Shown here piece after piece: positions 47,202-58,663 of a stretch of 64,000 nt of DNA. The stretch is taken from contig ML213517.1 of the NCBI GenBank assembly GCA_004369045.1, positions 68,757 through 132,756 of the forward strand, given 5' to 3'. The notes beneath the pieces are model-generated. The model was not told the DNA's origin. It did no database searches and saw only the letters and a program-made list of their open reading frames with translations. The DNA is from Heliocybe sulcata. Taxonomy: Eukaryota > Basidiomycota > Agaricomycetes > Gloeophyllales > Gloeophyllaceae. A program made the translations under genes and the position numbers. The first letter of the stretch is position 1; every line of letters starts with the position of its first letter.

Positions 47202-49749
47202 ATGTCTCACTATACTCCGGTGGATGAGATTGAACCGGTAGGTCATTATCACTTCCTTCTCTCCAAGTGACCGATACCCAGCCGGGATTCCCACTTGGTT
47301 TAGATCTATTCGACCCTGGACAAAGGCTTCCGGTCTGGCAAAACCAAATCCATAGCCTACAGAAAACAACAGCTCGTGAACCTCGGGTACCTCGTCAAAG
47401 ACAACGCCGAACGGTTCCAGGAGGCGTTCAAGGCGGATCTTGGGAGACCCGTCCTCGAGAACTCTTTGTGAGTCGTGCCTCTTCCTACGCAGCACTGGCT
47501 GAATGACAAGTAATGGAGTAAAGCTTGGAACTCGACTCGACAATAACCGAGATCAAACAGGCTATTAGCGGGGTCGACAAATGGGCCAAGACGGAGCGGC
47601 CACCGTTCAGCTTGACATGGTCGCCTATGCGCCCTGCTATCCGCAAGGAACCAAAGGGCGTCTGTCTGATTATTGTTCCCTTTAATTATCCGCTGTGGCT
47701 TGCTATGAGTCCCTTGGTGAGCTGTCACTCTGCTGGTTCTTCGCGTATGGCGATTAACCGGCGCGTAGGCTGGCGCTATAGCGGCAGGCAACGCAGTGGT
47801 GCTCAAGCCGTCCGAGTTGACCCCTGCAATTGGTGTTTTGCTCGCTGAACTCTTCCCAAAATATATGGATCCTGAGCTGTACCGCGTCGTGAACGGAGCA
47901 ATTCCGGAGACTTCCAAGGTGACCTTCTTCCCTTGAGCCTGGTCATGCATCTCATTAATAAAATCAATATCTGTCCCATTGCCGTAGTTGCTCGAACTTT
48001 CGTGGGGTCATAGTGAGCATTGATGGCAGTACTTTGGTTATGACGCTCGCTCTGACACGACGGGCAGTCCTCTACACAGGTACGGCAGTCAAACTCAAAT
48101 GACGGATCGACTATTGACTCTCCCTGAAGGTAGCGGACGAGTAGCTAAAATCGTTGCCGCAGCAGCAGCCAAAACTCTCACTCCCGTATCACTGGAGGTA
48201 AGAGCCTTCTTCGTCTTGCATACAATTCCCACTGACATTGCCTCCTCCAGCTCGGAGGTACCCCATGCCCCATCACTTTGGTTGACCATCACTCACCATC
48301 CATTAGGCAAAAGCCCTGTCGTCGTCGACTCCAAATGTGACCTGGCATCCGGTGTCAAGCGGCTTTTGTGGGGAAAGGTCGCCAACGCTGGTCAGGTAGG
48401 CGGATCATGCATGCCAGGCTCTGGGGTTATAGTCTTACCTGGTGTTCCAGACTTGTGTAGCCCCAGATTACGTCCTCGTACAAAAGGACTTCCAAGATAC
48501 GTTCATTAACGCGCTGACGGAGGCGTACGTCCTCTCCCTTTCTCTCCCTCTCCGTATGTTATGCCTCATATTATCTCCAGCTATAACTCCTTCTATCCGG
48601 AAGGGCCCGCCCAATCCGACTCCGTCTCGCACATCATCTCGACCGGGCACACTGAGCGCATCAAGCGGCTCATCGACAATACCCAGGGCACAGTTGTACT
48701 CGGGGGCCAAGTTGATATAGAGACCAAGTTTGTAGCGCCAACGGTGGTGAGGGATGTGAAGGGGGACGATTCGTTGATGAGCGAGTGCGTCTATATCGTT
48801 TTCGAGTACTGGGATTGTATGAAGAGGGATTGTGTGGCTGACGATCTCGACTGGACAGGGAGATTTTTGGGCCCGTGTTGCCAGTTGTGCCTGTGGATAA
48901 TGTGGAAGAGGCGATTGCATTTATCAACAGTCGGTGCGTTCACCTCTACATCTTCTTTTGGGCAGTCAGCTCAAGCTCGAGCTCGTCCATAGCGATCATC
49001 CCCTTGTGATCTACATGATGTCGCAGGACTCGGGATTCAAATCGAAAGGTACAAGGTCCAGCAGTAGGCTTGAGCGACCCTTACTGAAACCTCCCTATAG
49101 TGTTGGATAATACGCAGAGCGGAGCTGCTGTCGCGAATGAGTATATTCTCCACTGCGCAAGTGCGTATTCCTTCTACGTCACCCTCCCCCTCTCTACTCA
49201 TGCGTGGTTTTTCTTCACTTGCGGTAGCGGAGAACTTGCCCTTTGGAGGGCTTGGCCCAAGCGGAAGTGCGTACTCTCCTCGAAGTCAATGTGTGATTCT
49301 GACGGATACTGGGTATGATAGGTGGAGGATATCATACGGGCAAGTTCGGGTTTGATATGTTTACCCACCTACGAGCGACATTGGATTCACCGAGCTGGTG
49401 CGCCTCCTCTTCAGTATCCCTACTCGCTGCAACGAATGCCTAACATCCGCATTTATGTAGGATCGACTTGCTCCTGAGCAACCGGTACCCCCCATATAGC
49501 GTACGTTGCCTCCTCTCCTTCCCTCCTTCCCTCCCTTGTCGTGCTCACCTCCGCTTATACATGTAGAGCAAGAAACTCAAAGGCCTGCAATCAACTATGA
49601 ACACGAAGCTGCCTGCGCGCAACGCCTTCTCGGGGGCGGCGAAGTCGAGGTGGGGACGCTGGCTCCTTTTTGCACTGGCTGTGGCCGTGTCGTCGGCCGT
49701 GCTGACTCGCAGAGGCCGGCTTGGGCTGGGATTGCAGCAGTTGAAGTAG
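47202..49749 (+). CDS. ALDH3-type fatty aldehyde dehydrogenase, tail-anchored
   Basis: This is an NAD(P)-dependent aldehyde dehydrogenase of the ALDH3/Hfd1 type, which oxidises long-chain fatty aldehydes at ER or mitochondrial membranes. It starts [12 protein letters not shown] and is split by about a dozen short introns. Exons give [14 protein letters not shown], then [58 protein letters not shown] (catalytic Glu), [12 protein letters not shown] (nucleophile Cys), [11 protein letters not shown]-like text and [14 protein letters not shown]-terminal hydrophobic helix, [18 protein letters not shown], is followed by RRGR, a probable tail anchor. The LGG of SLELGGK is encoded by a 7 nt microexon at 48251-48257. 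All catalytic residues are present. Confidence 0.9.
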
Positions 49750-50068
49750 ATTCGTTTGCGAGCGGGCAACTGGAAGTAGTGCGAGGGTGCGGTGCTTGGA
49801 TGCGGGATAGAGACCAGGGTGAAGAGTGGGAGACGGAGAGGCGATGTCATTGTGTTTACACCTTATCGACCGGGCGAGGCTCGATGTCGTCTCAGTGCTC
49901 ATCTTGCAACACATACTCTTGGAAGAGAAAGATATCTTGATGGGCATCCGGGATACGCTCAGCAGACAAAGGAGTTCCCGACTAGCAATGCGAAGGTAGG
50001 ATTATAAAGAAATAAATAGTACACTGGTGGTACAGAAAGCAAGAGGACGAGAAAGCAGAACCACGCGT
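49750..50068. other. Intergenic between convergent genes
   Basis: The ALDH (+) and H2A (-) genes converge here. Nothing beyond 3' flanks is recognisable. Confidence 0.5.
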
Positions 50069-50645
50069 CTAGACCTCAACACCCTCCTTCTTGCCCTTCT
50101 GCGTTTTACTTGGTAGGAGCTTGAAAGCAAAGTCAGCACTAATCGAATACAAAGTATTGGCCGTGCTTACTTCGGGCTGGATGAAAGGTACAACGCCACC
50201 CTGAGAAATGATAACGGTGCCGAGGAGCTTGAAGAGCCTAGAGGACATGGGTTAGAAGGGATGGTAGAAGGATAGAATATGGAACTGACTCTTCGTCGTT
50301 GCGGATGGCGAGTTGGAGGTGACGGGGAATGATACGCTGCTTCTTGTTATCGCGCGCTGCGTTGCCAGCGAGTTCGAGAATCTCGGCGGCGAGGTATTCG
50401 AGGACGGCCGCGAGGTACACTTTAACAAGACGTCGGACTTCGCCCCGAGTCAAATCGAGCCAAGGAGACGTACCAGGTGCGCCTGCGCCGACACGCTGGG
50501 CGTAGTTACCCTTTCTCAGCAGACGGTGGATACGGCCGACGGGGAACTGGAGGCCCGCTTTCTGAGAGCGGGTCTGGGACTTGGAGGAGGCGTCGCCGGA
50601 GGCTTTGCCGGACTTGGACTTGCCGCTGCTAGCTTTGCCAGACAT
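50069..50645 (-). CDS. Histone H2A
   Basis: This is core histone H2A of the nucleosome. It starts [14 protein letters not shown], and exons then give [20 protein letters not shown] and [11 protein letters not shown]. The next exon begins [20 protein letters not shown] and continues [20 protein letters not shown]. The last two exons supply [10 protein letters not shown] and [16 protein letters not shown]. It is canonical H2A, not H2A.Z, which would have a different docking domain. It has introns, so its mRNA is probably polyadenylated. The C-terminus lacks the SQE/SQEL phosphorylation motif seen at the end of many fungal H2A proteins. It pairs divergently with H2B over a 330 bp shared promoter. 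Confidence 0.95.
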
Positions 50646-50975
50646 TGTAGTGGATGTGGCGGTTGTGTTGAGAGTGGGTCGAGGTTGAGAGCGGCGGCGA
50701 CGACGACGAAGGGCAGAGAGGTGACGGCATGGCGAAAGCAAGAGACGAGCTTTATAGCGACGCGCGACGCGGGCTGTTGATCCAAACCTTATCTCGCGTC
50801 TCGCGCGCGGCGAATAAGGTTCAGATCAACAGAGCGCGCCTGCTCACGTGATCTTTCCCATATATAAGCCCGCGGCGTGCGACTCTGCTCTGCACCGTAT
50901 CTTCCACCGGACCACTTCCACTCGCCCTTCCCCCGTCGCCAGCGAGCCACCAAACCAAACCGCCTACCTATTGCA
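50646..50975. promoter_or_regulatory. Divergent H2A/H2B promoter
   Basis: This is the shared 330 bp upstream region. TATA boxes serve each side: CTTTATA at 50750-50756 (TATAAAG for H2A) and TATATAA at 50861-50867 (for H2B), 105 and 115 bp from their ATGs. At the centre are two near-perfect inverted arms, TTGATCCAAACCTTAT (50777-50792) and ATAAGGTTCAGATCAA (50814-50829), matching at 14 of 16 positions around a CG-rich core. A CACGTG E-box is at 50845-50850. The symmetry suggests one element driving both genes equally. Confidence 0.75.
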
Positions 50976-51586
50976 ATGGCCCCCAAACCCGCTTCCACTG
51001 CCGGCAAGGCCCCTGCGTCGACTGCGTCCAAGGCGCCGGCAAAGACTACTGAAGGCTCGAAGGCTGCGAAGAAGACGTCGGCCAAGTCTGCTGAGGGCGG
51101 CGAGAAGGACAAGAAGCGCAGAAAGGTCCGCAAGGAGACGTACTCGTCTTACATCTACAAGGGTGAGTTACTTTGCGGTTGGGCTTTTGGGCAAGCCGTG
51201 TTGACGCGTCTGCGTTCAGTCCTCAAGCAGGTCCACCCCGATACGGGTATCTCGAACAAGGCTATGGCCATCTTGAACTCGTTTGTTAACGACATCTTTG
51301 AGCGGATTGCCACGGAGGCATCTAGTGAGTCTTATCAGGCCACTCGCGCGGTTTCGGCGCTCATCGTGCACTTTCCGTCAGAGCTCGCTGCGTACTCCAA
51401 GAAGTCGACGATCTCGTCGCGAGAGATCCAGACAGCCGTCCGTCTCATCCTCCCTGGTGAACTTGCCAAGCACGCTATCTCTGAGGGTACAAAGTCGGTG
51501 ACCAAGGTGCGCTATCTCAACCGTGCCGTGCATCTTCAGCCTCTCATCGCCTTTACTTTCAGTTCTCGAGTGCGGGTGCCAAGTAG
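50976..51586 (+). CDS. Histone H2B
   Basis: This is core histone H2B, the partner of H2A in the nucleosome. It starts [16 protein letters not shown] with a Lys/Ala-rich tail. Exons join as [51 protein letters not shown] and [20 protein letters not shown], then [17 protein letters not shown]. The last exon gives FSSAGAK and the stop. Three short introns were checked by eye and restore frame. The C-terminal AVTK-type lysine that is ubiquitinated in fungi has its counterpart in SVTK. A divergent pair with H2A is the usual arrangement. Confidence 0.96.
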
Positions 51587-52803
51587 ACGTCTTTCCGTTG
51601 TATCTTGTTGTATTTTATACTTGTATCGGTTTCTTATTTATAATCTATTTCTTTGTTTTCTCTCCCTCTCTTATCACGTACGCTACGGACGCACATTGAC
51701 GCGTCGAAATGAATGATGTCAAGCGCCGACCACTGAGCCCTTTGTAATGTCCGGGTGATGAAATGGCCTGAACGCGTGCGCAGGCCGCATGGACTTACGT
51801 TGGAACCCGGCTTGCCTTTGGATAGCATCTGAGCTGCATTTTCGTCCTATCCGCTGGTGGGTATGCTGGCACGATATTCAGGATCTTACATGTCGCATTG
51901 TGGAAGGCCTGAGGACCTGCCGGGCACCCATCACCCAGGACTTTAGCAAATCTTGTCGCGGTCTGCCAACCCGGTCTAGAGCAGTACCGATTGTTCCGTC
52001 CATCGCTAGCTCTTCGCTGAGCTCTACTTGCGAGGTTCGAGGATCGACGATGGGACCGCTCAGACTTAGTATTGTCTGGTTAGATGAGAAAGACATGCGC
52101 ACGGGTGCGGAGGTCTGCCTTGATTGTCGTGAGCTGGTAGGCTCAAGGCCACAATGCCCGGGTAAGTGATACTATCATCTGCATCCCTGCATGACCTGAC
52201 AAGCCTCATCTTCTGGTCCCAGCAGCCTTTCGTCTGCGGTTGGCGAACTGTATGGTCTCGTAGCCGCGTAGGAAAGCTTGAGCTGGTGTCGGACATGCGT
52301 GATGTGGTCGCATACAGGTGTCTCATACCGGTTATGAGCGGCTTCCTGTCTACCGAGCGTGCATGGAAGGGATTGCAAGGCGCACTTCCAGGGTTGTCGG
52401 TGTGTTATAACTTATGGGGAAGCACTGAGGGCCTGCGCATTTCAGAGTTCGTGCAAGATGGCAGGCAAGAGGAGGAACGTTGGTGCTGCGTTTAGTGTCT
52501 CAATACCCCATCCAACCCATGGAGACGATCGTATGGGGCGCAGTTGATGGATGGCTTTCTTTCGAGACGTTGGAATAGACCAAGTTGTGTTTTAGGCGCG
52601 AAAAGAAGACAACGAGACGAGCGCTAGGGTCTTCGGATGATTGACAATGATACAAGCAATTGGTAAAAACAATACATAAGTGAGTGCGAAAGGGCATTAT
52701 TGTTACATAAAGGTCAAGTTGACAAGTACACAGTAGGCCGCTGGTCCGAAATGTACTGTACAAGAGCAATGGATACAAATGCAATAGTCGAGAAACAGAG
52801 TTC
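51587..52803. other. Intergenic, possible unrecognised small gene
   Basis: The interval separates the convergent H2B and Nis1-like genes. An ORF from 51789 can be spliced at 52161 by a good-looking donor, but it ends soon after and has no recognisable domain. I do not call it a gene. Confidence 0.4.
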
Positions 52804-53377
52804 TTAAGCGTCGGAAGTGGTCATATTCGCGACGGTGCCATTGGCATTCGCCACATTCACAGTCGTGTTCACGATCTCCAAGTCTGGGTACGGGCCAGCC
52901 TGTGCGAAGATATCATCAATATTTCGACCCACTCACAAGAGACGCATTGCTTACCCCGATCAACGCCAGGTGACTCGCACTCAGCGTCGCGGTGCCGTTC
53001 TGCAAGCTATCCGGAACCTGAACGGTGAAGTTCTGGTGGGGCGGCAGCGAGCTCGACGTGTTGCTGTAGTCGGGCTGCCATTCGCCCATGTAGAGCACGT
53101 TGCCCAAAACGTTCGAGGGCGATTGGCAGCCGCCGTCTGAGCAGGAGTTGATGGCGAGGATGAGGGAGACTTCGGTCGAGCCCGTCAAAGAGTTCTGCGG
53201 ACGGAGAGGCGTTAGCAGGGTGAGAGGGAACGGAGATGGGGGACGTACGGGTTTGAAGACGGAGACGGTGATGTTACTGCCTGCGGTGATTGTCTCTCCT
53301 GCGGCTGGTGCGCCGATTTGGATGGACTGCCCGTAGGCGAGAGCTGCCAACGAGGAGAGGATGAGGGCGGAACGCAT
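52804..53377 (-). CDS. Nis1-like secreted protein
   Basis: This small secreted protein of about 150 residues has the wording of the Nis1 family, named for a Colletotrichum necrosis-inducing effector but widespread in saprotrophs. The signal peptide is MRSALILSSLAALAYG, and the mature chain begins QSIQIGAPAAGETITAG. Exons continue with NSLTGSTEVSLILAINSCSD, GNVLYMGEWQPDY, a QNFTVQVPDSL segment and, across the last intron, LIGAGPYPDLEIVNTTVNV. It ends MTTSDA. Two Cys in SCSDGGC could pair. Several N-glycosylation sequons (NFT, NGT, NMT) are present. No GPI signal is visible. The function in this fungus is unknown. Confidence 0.75.
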
Positions 53378-54868
53378 GTTAAGCAGAGGAGATATTGGTG
53401 ATGGTGTTGTCGTCGGTGAGGTGAGTTGGATGGAGGTATAAGGCACGTCTACAAAGACTTTATAGTGAAGGAACACGCGCAGGTCATAGGTGGCCTGCGC
53501 ATCAACTCAATGAATCGCTGGCGCTGTGGAGCTTCCGATGACATGAGTCCGGCTAGGATGCCACTTGCGCATGGGAGGTCGAAGCCGACAATCTCTGCTA
53601 GAAGCAGGAGCGTCGCCCGTTGGACTTTGATAGTTTTGATCCCGTGGCGGATGAGCGTTACCGAATATTAATTGGGCCTGTCGAACGTCGTCCAGGAAAT
53701 TTGTGGCCCCAGAGACCGCAGCTGGACTGGTGAAGGACCCGCTTCTGTCGGATGCTGGCCTGCTCTGGTGAGTGGCTTGCTATTCGCACATCTCAGCTGA
53801 CCAATGACGGAACGCTAAGGATGGGGTCGAAGCACCGGAAGCATTCGGCATGGTGGCGTTGCACTGCCACCAGCTTTGGTTCCGTTGACGGAATGACGGC
53901 GTGTGGGAAAGTCGTGTCGTTCACCGGCATCAACAACGTTCAGGACAATATTGCGCAGTTCGCTCCGTTTCTTTCAACTTTCCACCCTTGCCACGTTAAT
54001 TTGCTCTGTCGGCAACAACTCTAGGCCAATTGTGAGCACCTTATTCTAAGTCTCGATTAGCCCGAAACGAATTTACGCGTTCATAAGTACTGTCTTCTCA
54101 AGGGTCCTCATCGCAGCAGCAGCATATTGGATCCCTTACTCAGACCAACTGAACCGGAGGAAGTGCCATAGTAGCAGCACGTCGAACCAACAATATTGAA
54201 TGACAGTGCAGCCATGATAGCCGTTGACGGCTTTTCGAGACAGCTCGAGCATGCGTTGATGCCAGTCGCACCACACTCGTGTGAGTTACAGTATACAGGT
54301 CTGTGTGAGATTGTTGCGGAAGTCAGTGATAGGTACTGTGGCGTATGCGTCCCTGGTCTCAGATGACAGTCTGCCAAACTCTACTTGACAGCGCATCCCG
54401 AGGTGGTATTCCGCAGGGCGCCGGCTCCTTCCTCCCTCCTTCAGCAAGAACGAATCCTTATGAGATGTTTGCGCGAGACTAGGGTGAATGTTGTTGATGG
54501 GTGTGCCTTAGATCTCTCGCCGCTGCCTGGCGATCTCATATAGCTCAGGTCTAGGAACCGTTCATCACGCCTGCTACATACTGTCGTGATGCCACAATTG
54601 AGCTGGCTAAAGATTGCCGATGTCGTGGTCAAAAATCCGATGTCCATCGACGGGAGGCAGCCATCCGCTATCGTTATGTTTAATTCCACCGGACTCTCAT
54701 TCATCCCGCCTGTCTCCCTATCAATCGAACTGGACGATATTTAAAAGCCGAGTCGTGAGCCTGTTAGATCGATGGGTGAACACAGGACCGAAGTCGTACG
54801 TTTCTACTAAGCATATTACCATTGTGAGCACTCATAAGACGGCTCTTGGATCTAATAATTAGACCTAC
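53378..54868. other. Intergenic, no recognised gene
   Basis: This 1.5 kb lies between two genes for small secreted proteins. Short ORFs on both strands carry no domain and mostly lack ATG starts. The Nis1-like gene promoter should be at its left end. Confidence 0.5.
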
Positions 54869-55084
54869 CTAGCAGCGATCCGCACATTCAGCCGCAGTTG
54901 GCGCAGAGCAACAGCAAATCTCTTCCCCTCTGCCCATCATCTTCGCGTCGCGGATCATCAAGCGACCCTTCCGAGGACAGTTAGCCGTGGTCGAAGAGCA
55001 GCAGTAAGCTGCGTTGGCGACTGTCATGTTGAGGAAGAGGAGGAGCAGGGCGGCGATCAGAGTTGTGTTGATAGTAAGTCTCAT
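54869..55084 (-). CDS. Small secreted cysteine-rich protein
   Basis: A single exon encodes 71 residues. The N-terminus MRLTINTTLIAALLLLFLN is a strong signal peptide, with likely cleavage after ANA. The mature part of about 46 residues holds eight Cys, including a CC and a CCC run, and ends ADRC. This composition is typical of small secreted Cys-rich proteins of fungi. I do not recognise a family. The short length makes a chance ORF possible, but the signal peptide followed by clustered Cys argues for a real gene. Confidence 0.6.
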   Translation of the reverse strand: MRLTINTTLIAALLLLFLNMTVANAAYCCSSTTANCPRKGRLMIRDAKMMGRGEEICCCSAPTAAECADRC

Positions 55085-56863
55085 CTTGAGTTTGGCTCGG
55101 GGGGTGCGACAGTACCAGACGTATATTAATACTGTAAGCTTTATACTGCTCTCTTGACGTCCTCCTTATCGAGTATTATTTCCCGCAGCTGTCTGCATGG
55201 GAACTGCCTGCTAAAGTATGACTCTCAGGGGTTTTTTGGCTGTCACAATAACGAGCTGTAAGCAGACTATCTCTCAGACATCTTGCTGCTCCATCAGACA
55301 TGTTGATACCGATTACGCAGGGTCAGGTTCGTGCGATGTCTACGGGTTCCTAGATGTGCCTTGGTCCATCGCAGATATGGCAATTGTACCTCCCACAAAG
55401 AGACGCTCAGAGTCTTATCAATGTTATTCAATATGAAGGTTGCCTAGCATGTCAACAGTACCCTTCGCTATTTTACGGCAAAGGTACGAGTTCCACAGCC
55501 CCACATACCCGGGCTCCGATTTCGTCCACAAGTACTAGGTGATTCCATCTACACGGTGAGAGAATAGGCTATTATGGTGCGCTGTCCTCATCACTGCGAG
55601 TGTTCGCAACGAGATATGGCCCGCTGTTGTGGCTTATAGCGTAACGCGTCCCGCGCTCATCCGCAGTCGCCGCTAAGCAGCGGCAGACAGCCTATCTCGC
55701 TCTTCCTGACATTCCAACTTCACAGCTCATCAAACGGTCCTTGCGCTTGCGTTTGCTGAAGCCCATGGTAGCCGCGGGCGCGTCCGGGCAAGCGTGGCCG
55801 TGATAGCAAGGAGTCTATCTCGCCAATGTCAGGGTGTCTCCGAGTGGCGCTTTGGTCGTCACCACGCGAGATGGTTGAGTTGCTCAGGTTCTTCTTGACG
55901 TTGTTCTATGGCATGTCTTCGGCGATGATACTGTCTTTCGTGAAGGTCTAGGAACAGCTGAAGGTCAAATGTAAGGGGGCTTTCCTCTGTCTCTGGTGTC
56001 ATGAAACGCCGACAGTGTGCTGCGGAGAACCTCATCCTGTGGGATGATATGCGACTCGATCCCTGGTACCCAACGTACGGCCGGCAGATAATCTTGTAAT
56101 TACTCCTACGACACTCGGGCCCGTGTCTCCTCAATACCTCGCCGCCTATGCCCTACTGTCAGTAGATGAAGCTCCTGGAACCTGAGCTGCGTAGTAAGCC
56201 GTCATCTCCGCCTCATGGGTCAAGACCATCCTCACCGGACATAAGATCAAGGAACCACCGTAAAAATGCAGAATCACATCCGGCTCACCTTGTCATCACG
56301 CTCCTCATACTCGAAATACCATCTCATCACGACTAACCACCTCGCAAAAGCTTTGCGACATGGCCACTCGAGAGGAGATGGCATCCGAGAAGCTGGTCGC
56401 ATGCTTCTCCACAGCTCTGATGTCCCAGCTAAGTCCCGCTTCTGTCGAGTGCCGGCAACAGCCCCATGCGTGGGAGATGGTGCGGCCACCATCGTGGAGC
56501 TCTCGCCTCGCATAGAGGGGTAGCTAAGGATGGATGTGGCGTACAGAGACATGGGCATAACCAGGTATCATCCTACATCGCATCCCGAAGTCGAAGTTGG
56601 GTCGGTGAGCTTAACGTCCAGAGGGCTTGAGCGCCCGCGACAGCGGCGTAGCATTGATCTTCAACCCGTGTAATGCTGTTGATCGACCTGGGTAGTGTTG
56701 TTGCCCGATTGGTATACGGGGCCCATCCAGTCTGGTCTCTTCGTGTCCTAGGTCAATCGCGCTTCGTATTATCTAGGTTCGCTAACCGCCGCCGCCACCA
56801 GGTTGAGGTTGAGGTCGAGCGGCGGTAGTGATGCAGAAGGCGCGGTATGGCGGCAGGCTGCCA

Positions 56864-56915
56864 GCTATGCGCTGAATGAAGCGTGAGTAGGCACTAGTCT
56901 CATTCAGCGCATAGC
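56864..56915. repeat. Perfect 16 bp inverted repeat (hairpin)
   Basis: GCTATGCGCTGAATGA at 56864-56879 is followed after 20 bases by its exact reverse complement at 56900-56915. It could fold into a stable stem-loop in RNA or be a small foldback relic. A related degenerate GAAGCG-GAGTA motif recurs just downstream. Confidence 0.85.
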
Positions 56916-57318
56916 AGGTGCCGGATGAAGCGCGAGTATGCCCTGGGTGAAGCTGGGTCTCTAGCGCCGCCCTTCGATATTTGTCGGTAGAAGGGGCGTC
57001 ACGGCCTGGACAGAGGGCGATACTGGAGTCTGGAGGTGTTCGATGATTCTGACGCTCGGTAGAGCGGGATGGCGGTAGATTGGTGGGTCGTCCCTGTAGT
57101 ATGTATGGTGTCAATGATCAGCGTTGACGTATACGAGAAGGGACGTACATTTTTGGCAGGGACGACGAGGGGTACTTTGTATGGAGAGCTCTGGAGGTGA
57201 GGCAGTTGCAGACGAGAGGTGGGAGGCGATGTTGAGAAAGGACTGGAGGGGGCACCGAGGGTTTTATACCCGAGTGGTCCTTCTCCGAGTAAGTGCGGCA
57301 GGGGGGGCGCCACAGGGT

Positions 57319-57395
57319 CGTGAGTGGCGTAGCGACTCTGTGGGTCCAGGGTTGTCAGGGACGTGAGTGGCATAGCGGCTTTGTGGGTCCAGGGT
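57319..57395. repeat. Two-copy direct repeat, 43 bp period
   Basis: Units of 34 bp at 57319-57352 and 57362-57395 differ at three positions. Each contains GTGAGTGGC and TGTGGGTCCAGGGT. Confidence 0.75.
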
Positions 57396-58663
57396 CTCAG
57401 AATCGCGTGAGTTGCCACTAAGCGTAGCGATGTTTCCATCGTATCTCCGCCCATGCCAAACAGCAGCTATATAGGCGAATCGTGCACATAGTGCGCGGCT
57501 GACTTACCCTCCTTCACCGCCAACCCGTCCTCCGCTGGGAAAGGGAGTGCGGAGGGAGGTCACGTTGTGGGTGCTGTTGGATATGTCAGCTTAGATTCAG
57601 GTGCAAAAGGAGGACAAGGGCGCATTGTGTCAATGATGAGACATGTAGTGCATGGCCTTGGCGAGACAAAAACAAGGGGTCCTTTAGTATTAATCCGGTA
57701 TGATAGACGGAGTACCTGCCCTCCCTCTAGCTTTACCTAACGGCAGCGGTAAAGGAAAAGCTTCGTGAAGTGGATGTTCGCATGTTCCATCATGTATACG
57801 AGGCCAGATGCCTACCAGTGCCACAGAGAAGGGGCACGATCTGAGACGAGCGGGGAATGTCTCTGAGATACAAGGATCCCATCTCCGTCCAACCAGCACA
57901 ACAAAGGCTGAGAGCCCATATGAGTACGCACCGTAAATAGAAGGCATCTAAAATCTGATGCTCAGTCGGCTCCCTTTTGCTTCCTCCAACATTGCGTCCA
58001 GTAACCATAGGGGAAGCGAAAGAGGTGCTGCCTGAGAATTAGAGGGTTCTGCGAGGAGCGCACGGACACCAGACTACATGGCCAGCGATTGAGTGGACAG
58101 AGGGACAGGGCCGAATTGGTAGGACAGTACAGGGTATTAATGATGAGCTGCCTCGGTGCCTGGGCTCCTCAATGGGCTGAAGGAGGTCCCTCTTCTTGTC
58201 TTCGTAGCCACGAATAGAAACGGGGCCGGATTTGAAGGGCTTGGGAATAGTATAATCCTCAAAGTGTGAGGAAGAGCTTTCCTGTGTTTTCCCGCGACAT
58301 GCAAGGGAAAAGGAGAAGGAGAAGGCAGTTGGCGAGGAGTATGGGATGCGAGATTCACCTTGGATGCGCAGACGCTCTGCAGACTGACCATATCAACATT
58401 CCTTGAGGAGCACAGAGCTCACGTCTAGAGGGTCTAATGTGCATCATCGGTATATAGGTCTTCGAAACATGTACTTAGGTCTTCGAAACAAGACTGGGTG
58501 CACTGACGCCACCAGAAACGGAAGTCCGATTCAAAGGCCGACGAACGACGCGTCTGACGAACGTCACACGCCATCGAAAATCCCTAGTGGTTGTAGTATA
58601 CCACCATCACCCCTCCCTTTCCACGGCGTTTAGCACCTGCCTGGCTCTCCTAGGTCGCCCATC

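Larger units (their letters stand above)
55085..58663. other. 3.6 kb interval without a recognised gene
   Basis: No ORF here has a recognisable domain or chains into one by eye. The interval holds a perfect 16 bp hairpin at 56864-56915, a two-copy direct repeat at 57319-57395 and a duplicated TAGGTCTTCGAAACA near 58455-58490. A 151-residue ORF on the minus strand at 56999-57454 is Pro/Ser/Thr-rich and unconvincing. The right end should hold the RNA-binding gene promoter. Confidence 0.5.

Noticed and set aside
51789-52263. Possible two-exon gene after H2B
   Set aside because: A good donor and acceptor exist, but the product has no recognisable domain and ends soon after the junction; evidence is insufficient.
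56999-57454. 151-residue Pro/Ser/Thr-rich ORF on the minus strand
   Set aside because: It overlaps simple repeats, has no signal peptide or domain, and looks compositional.
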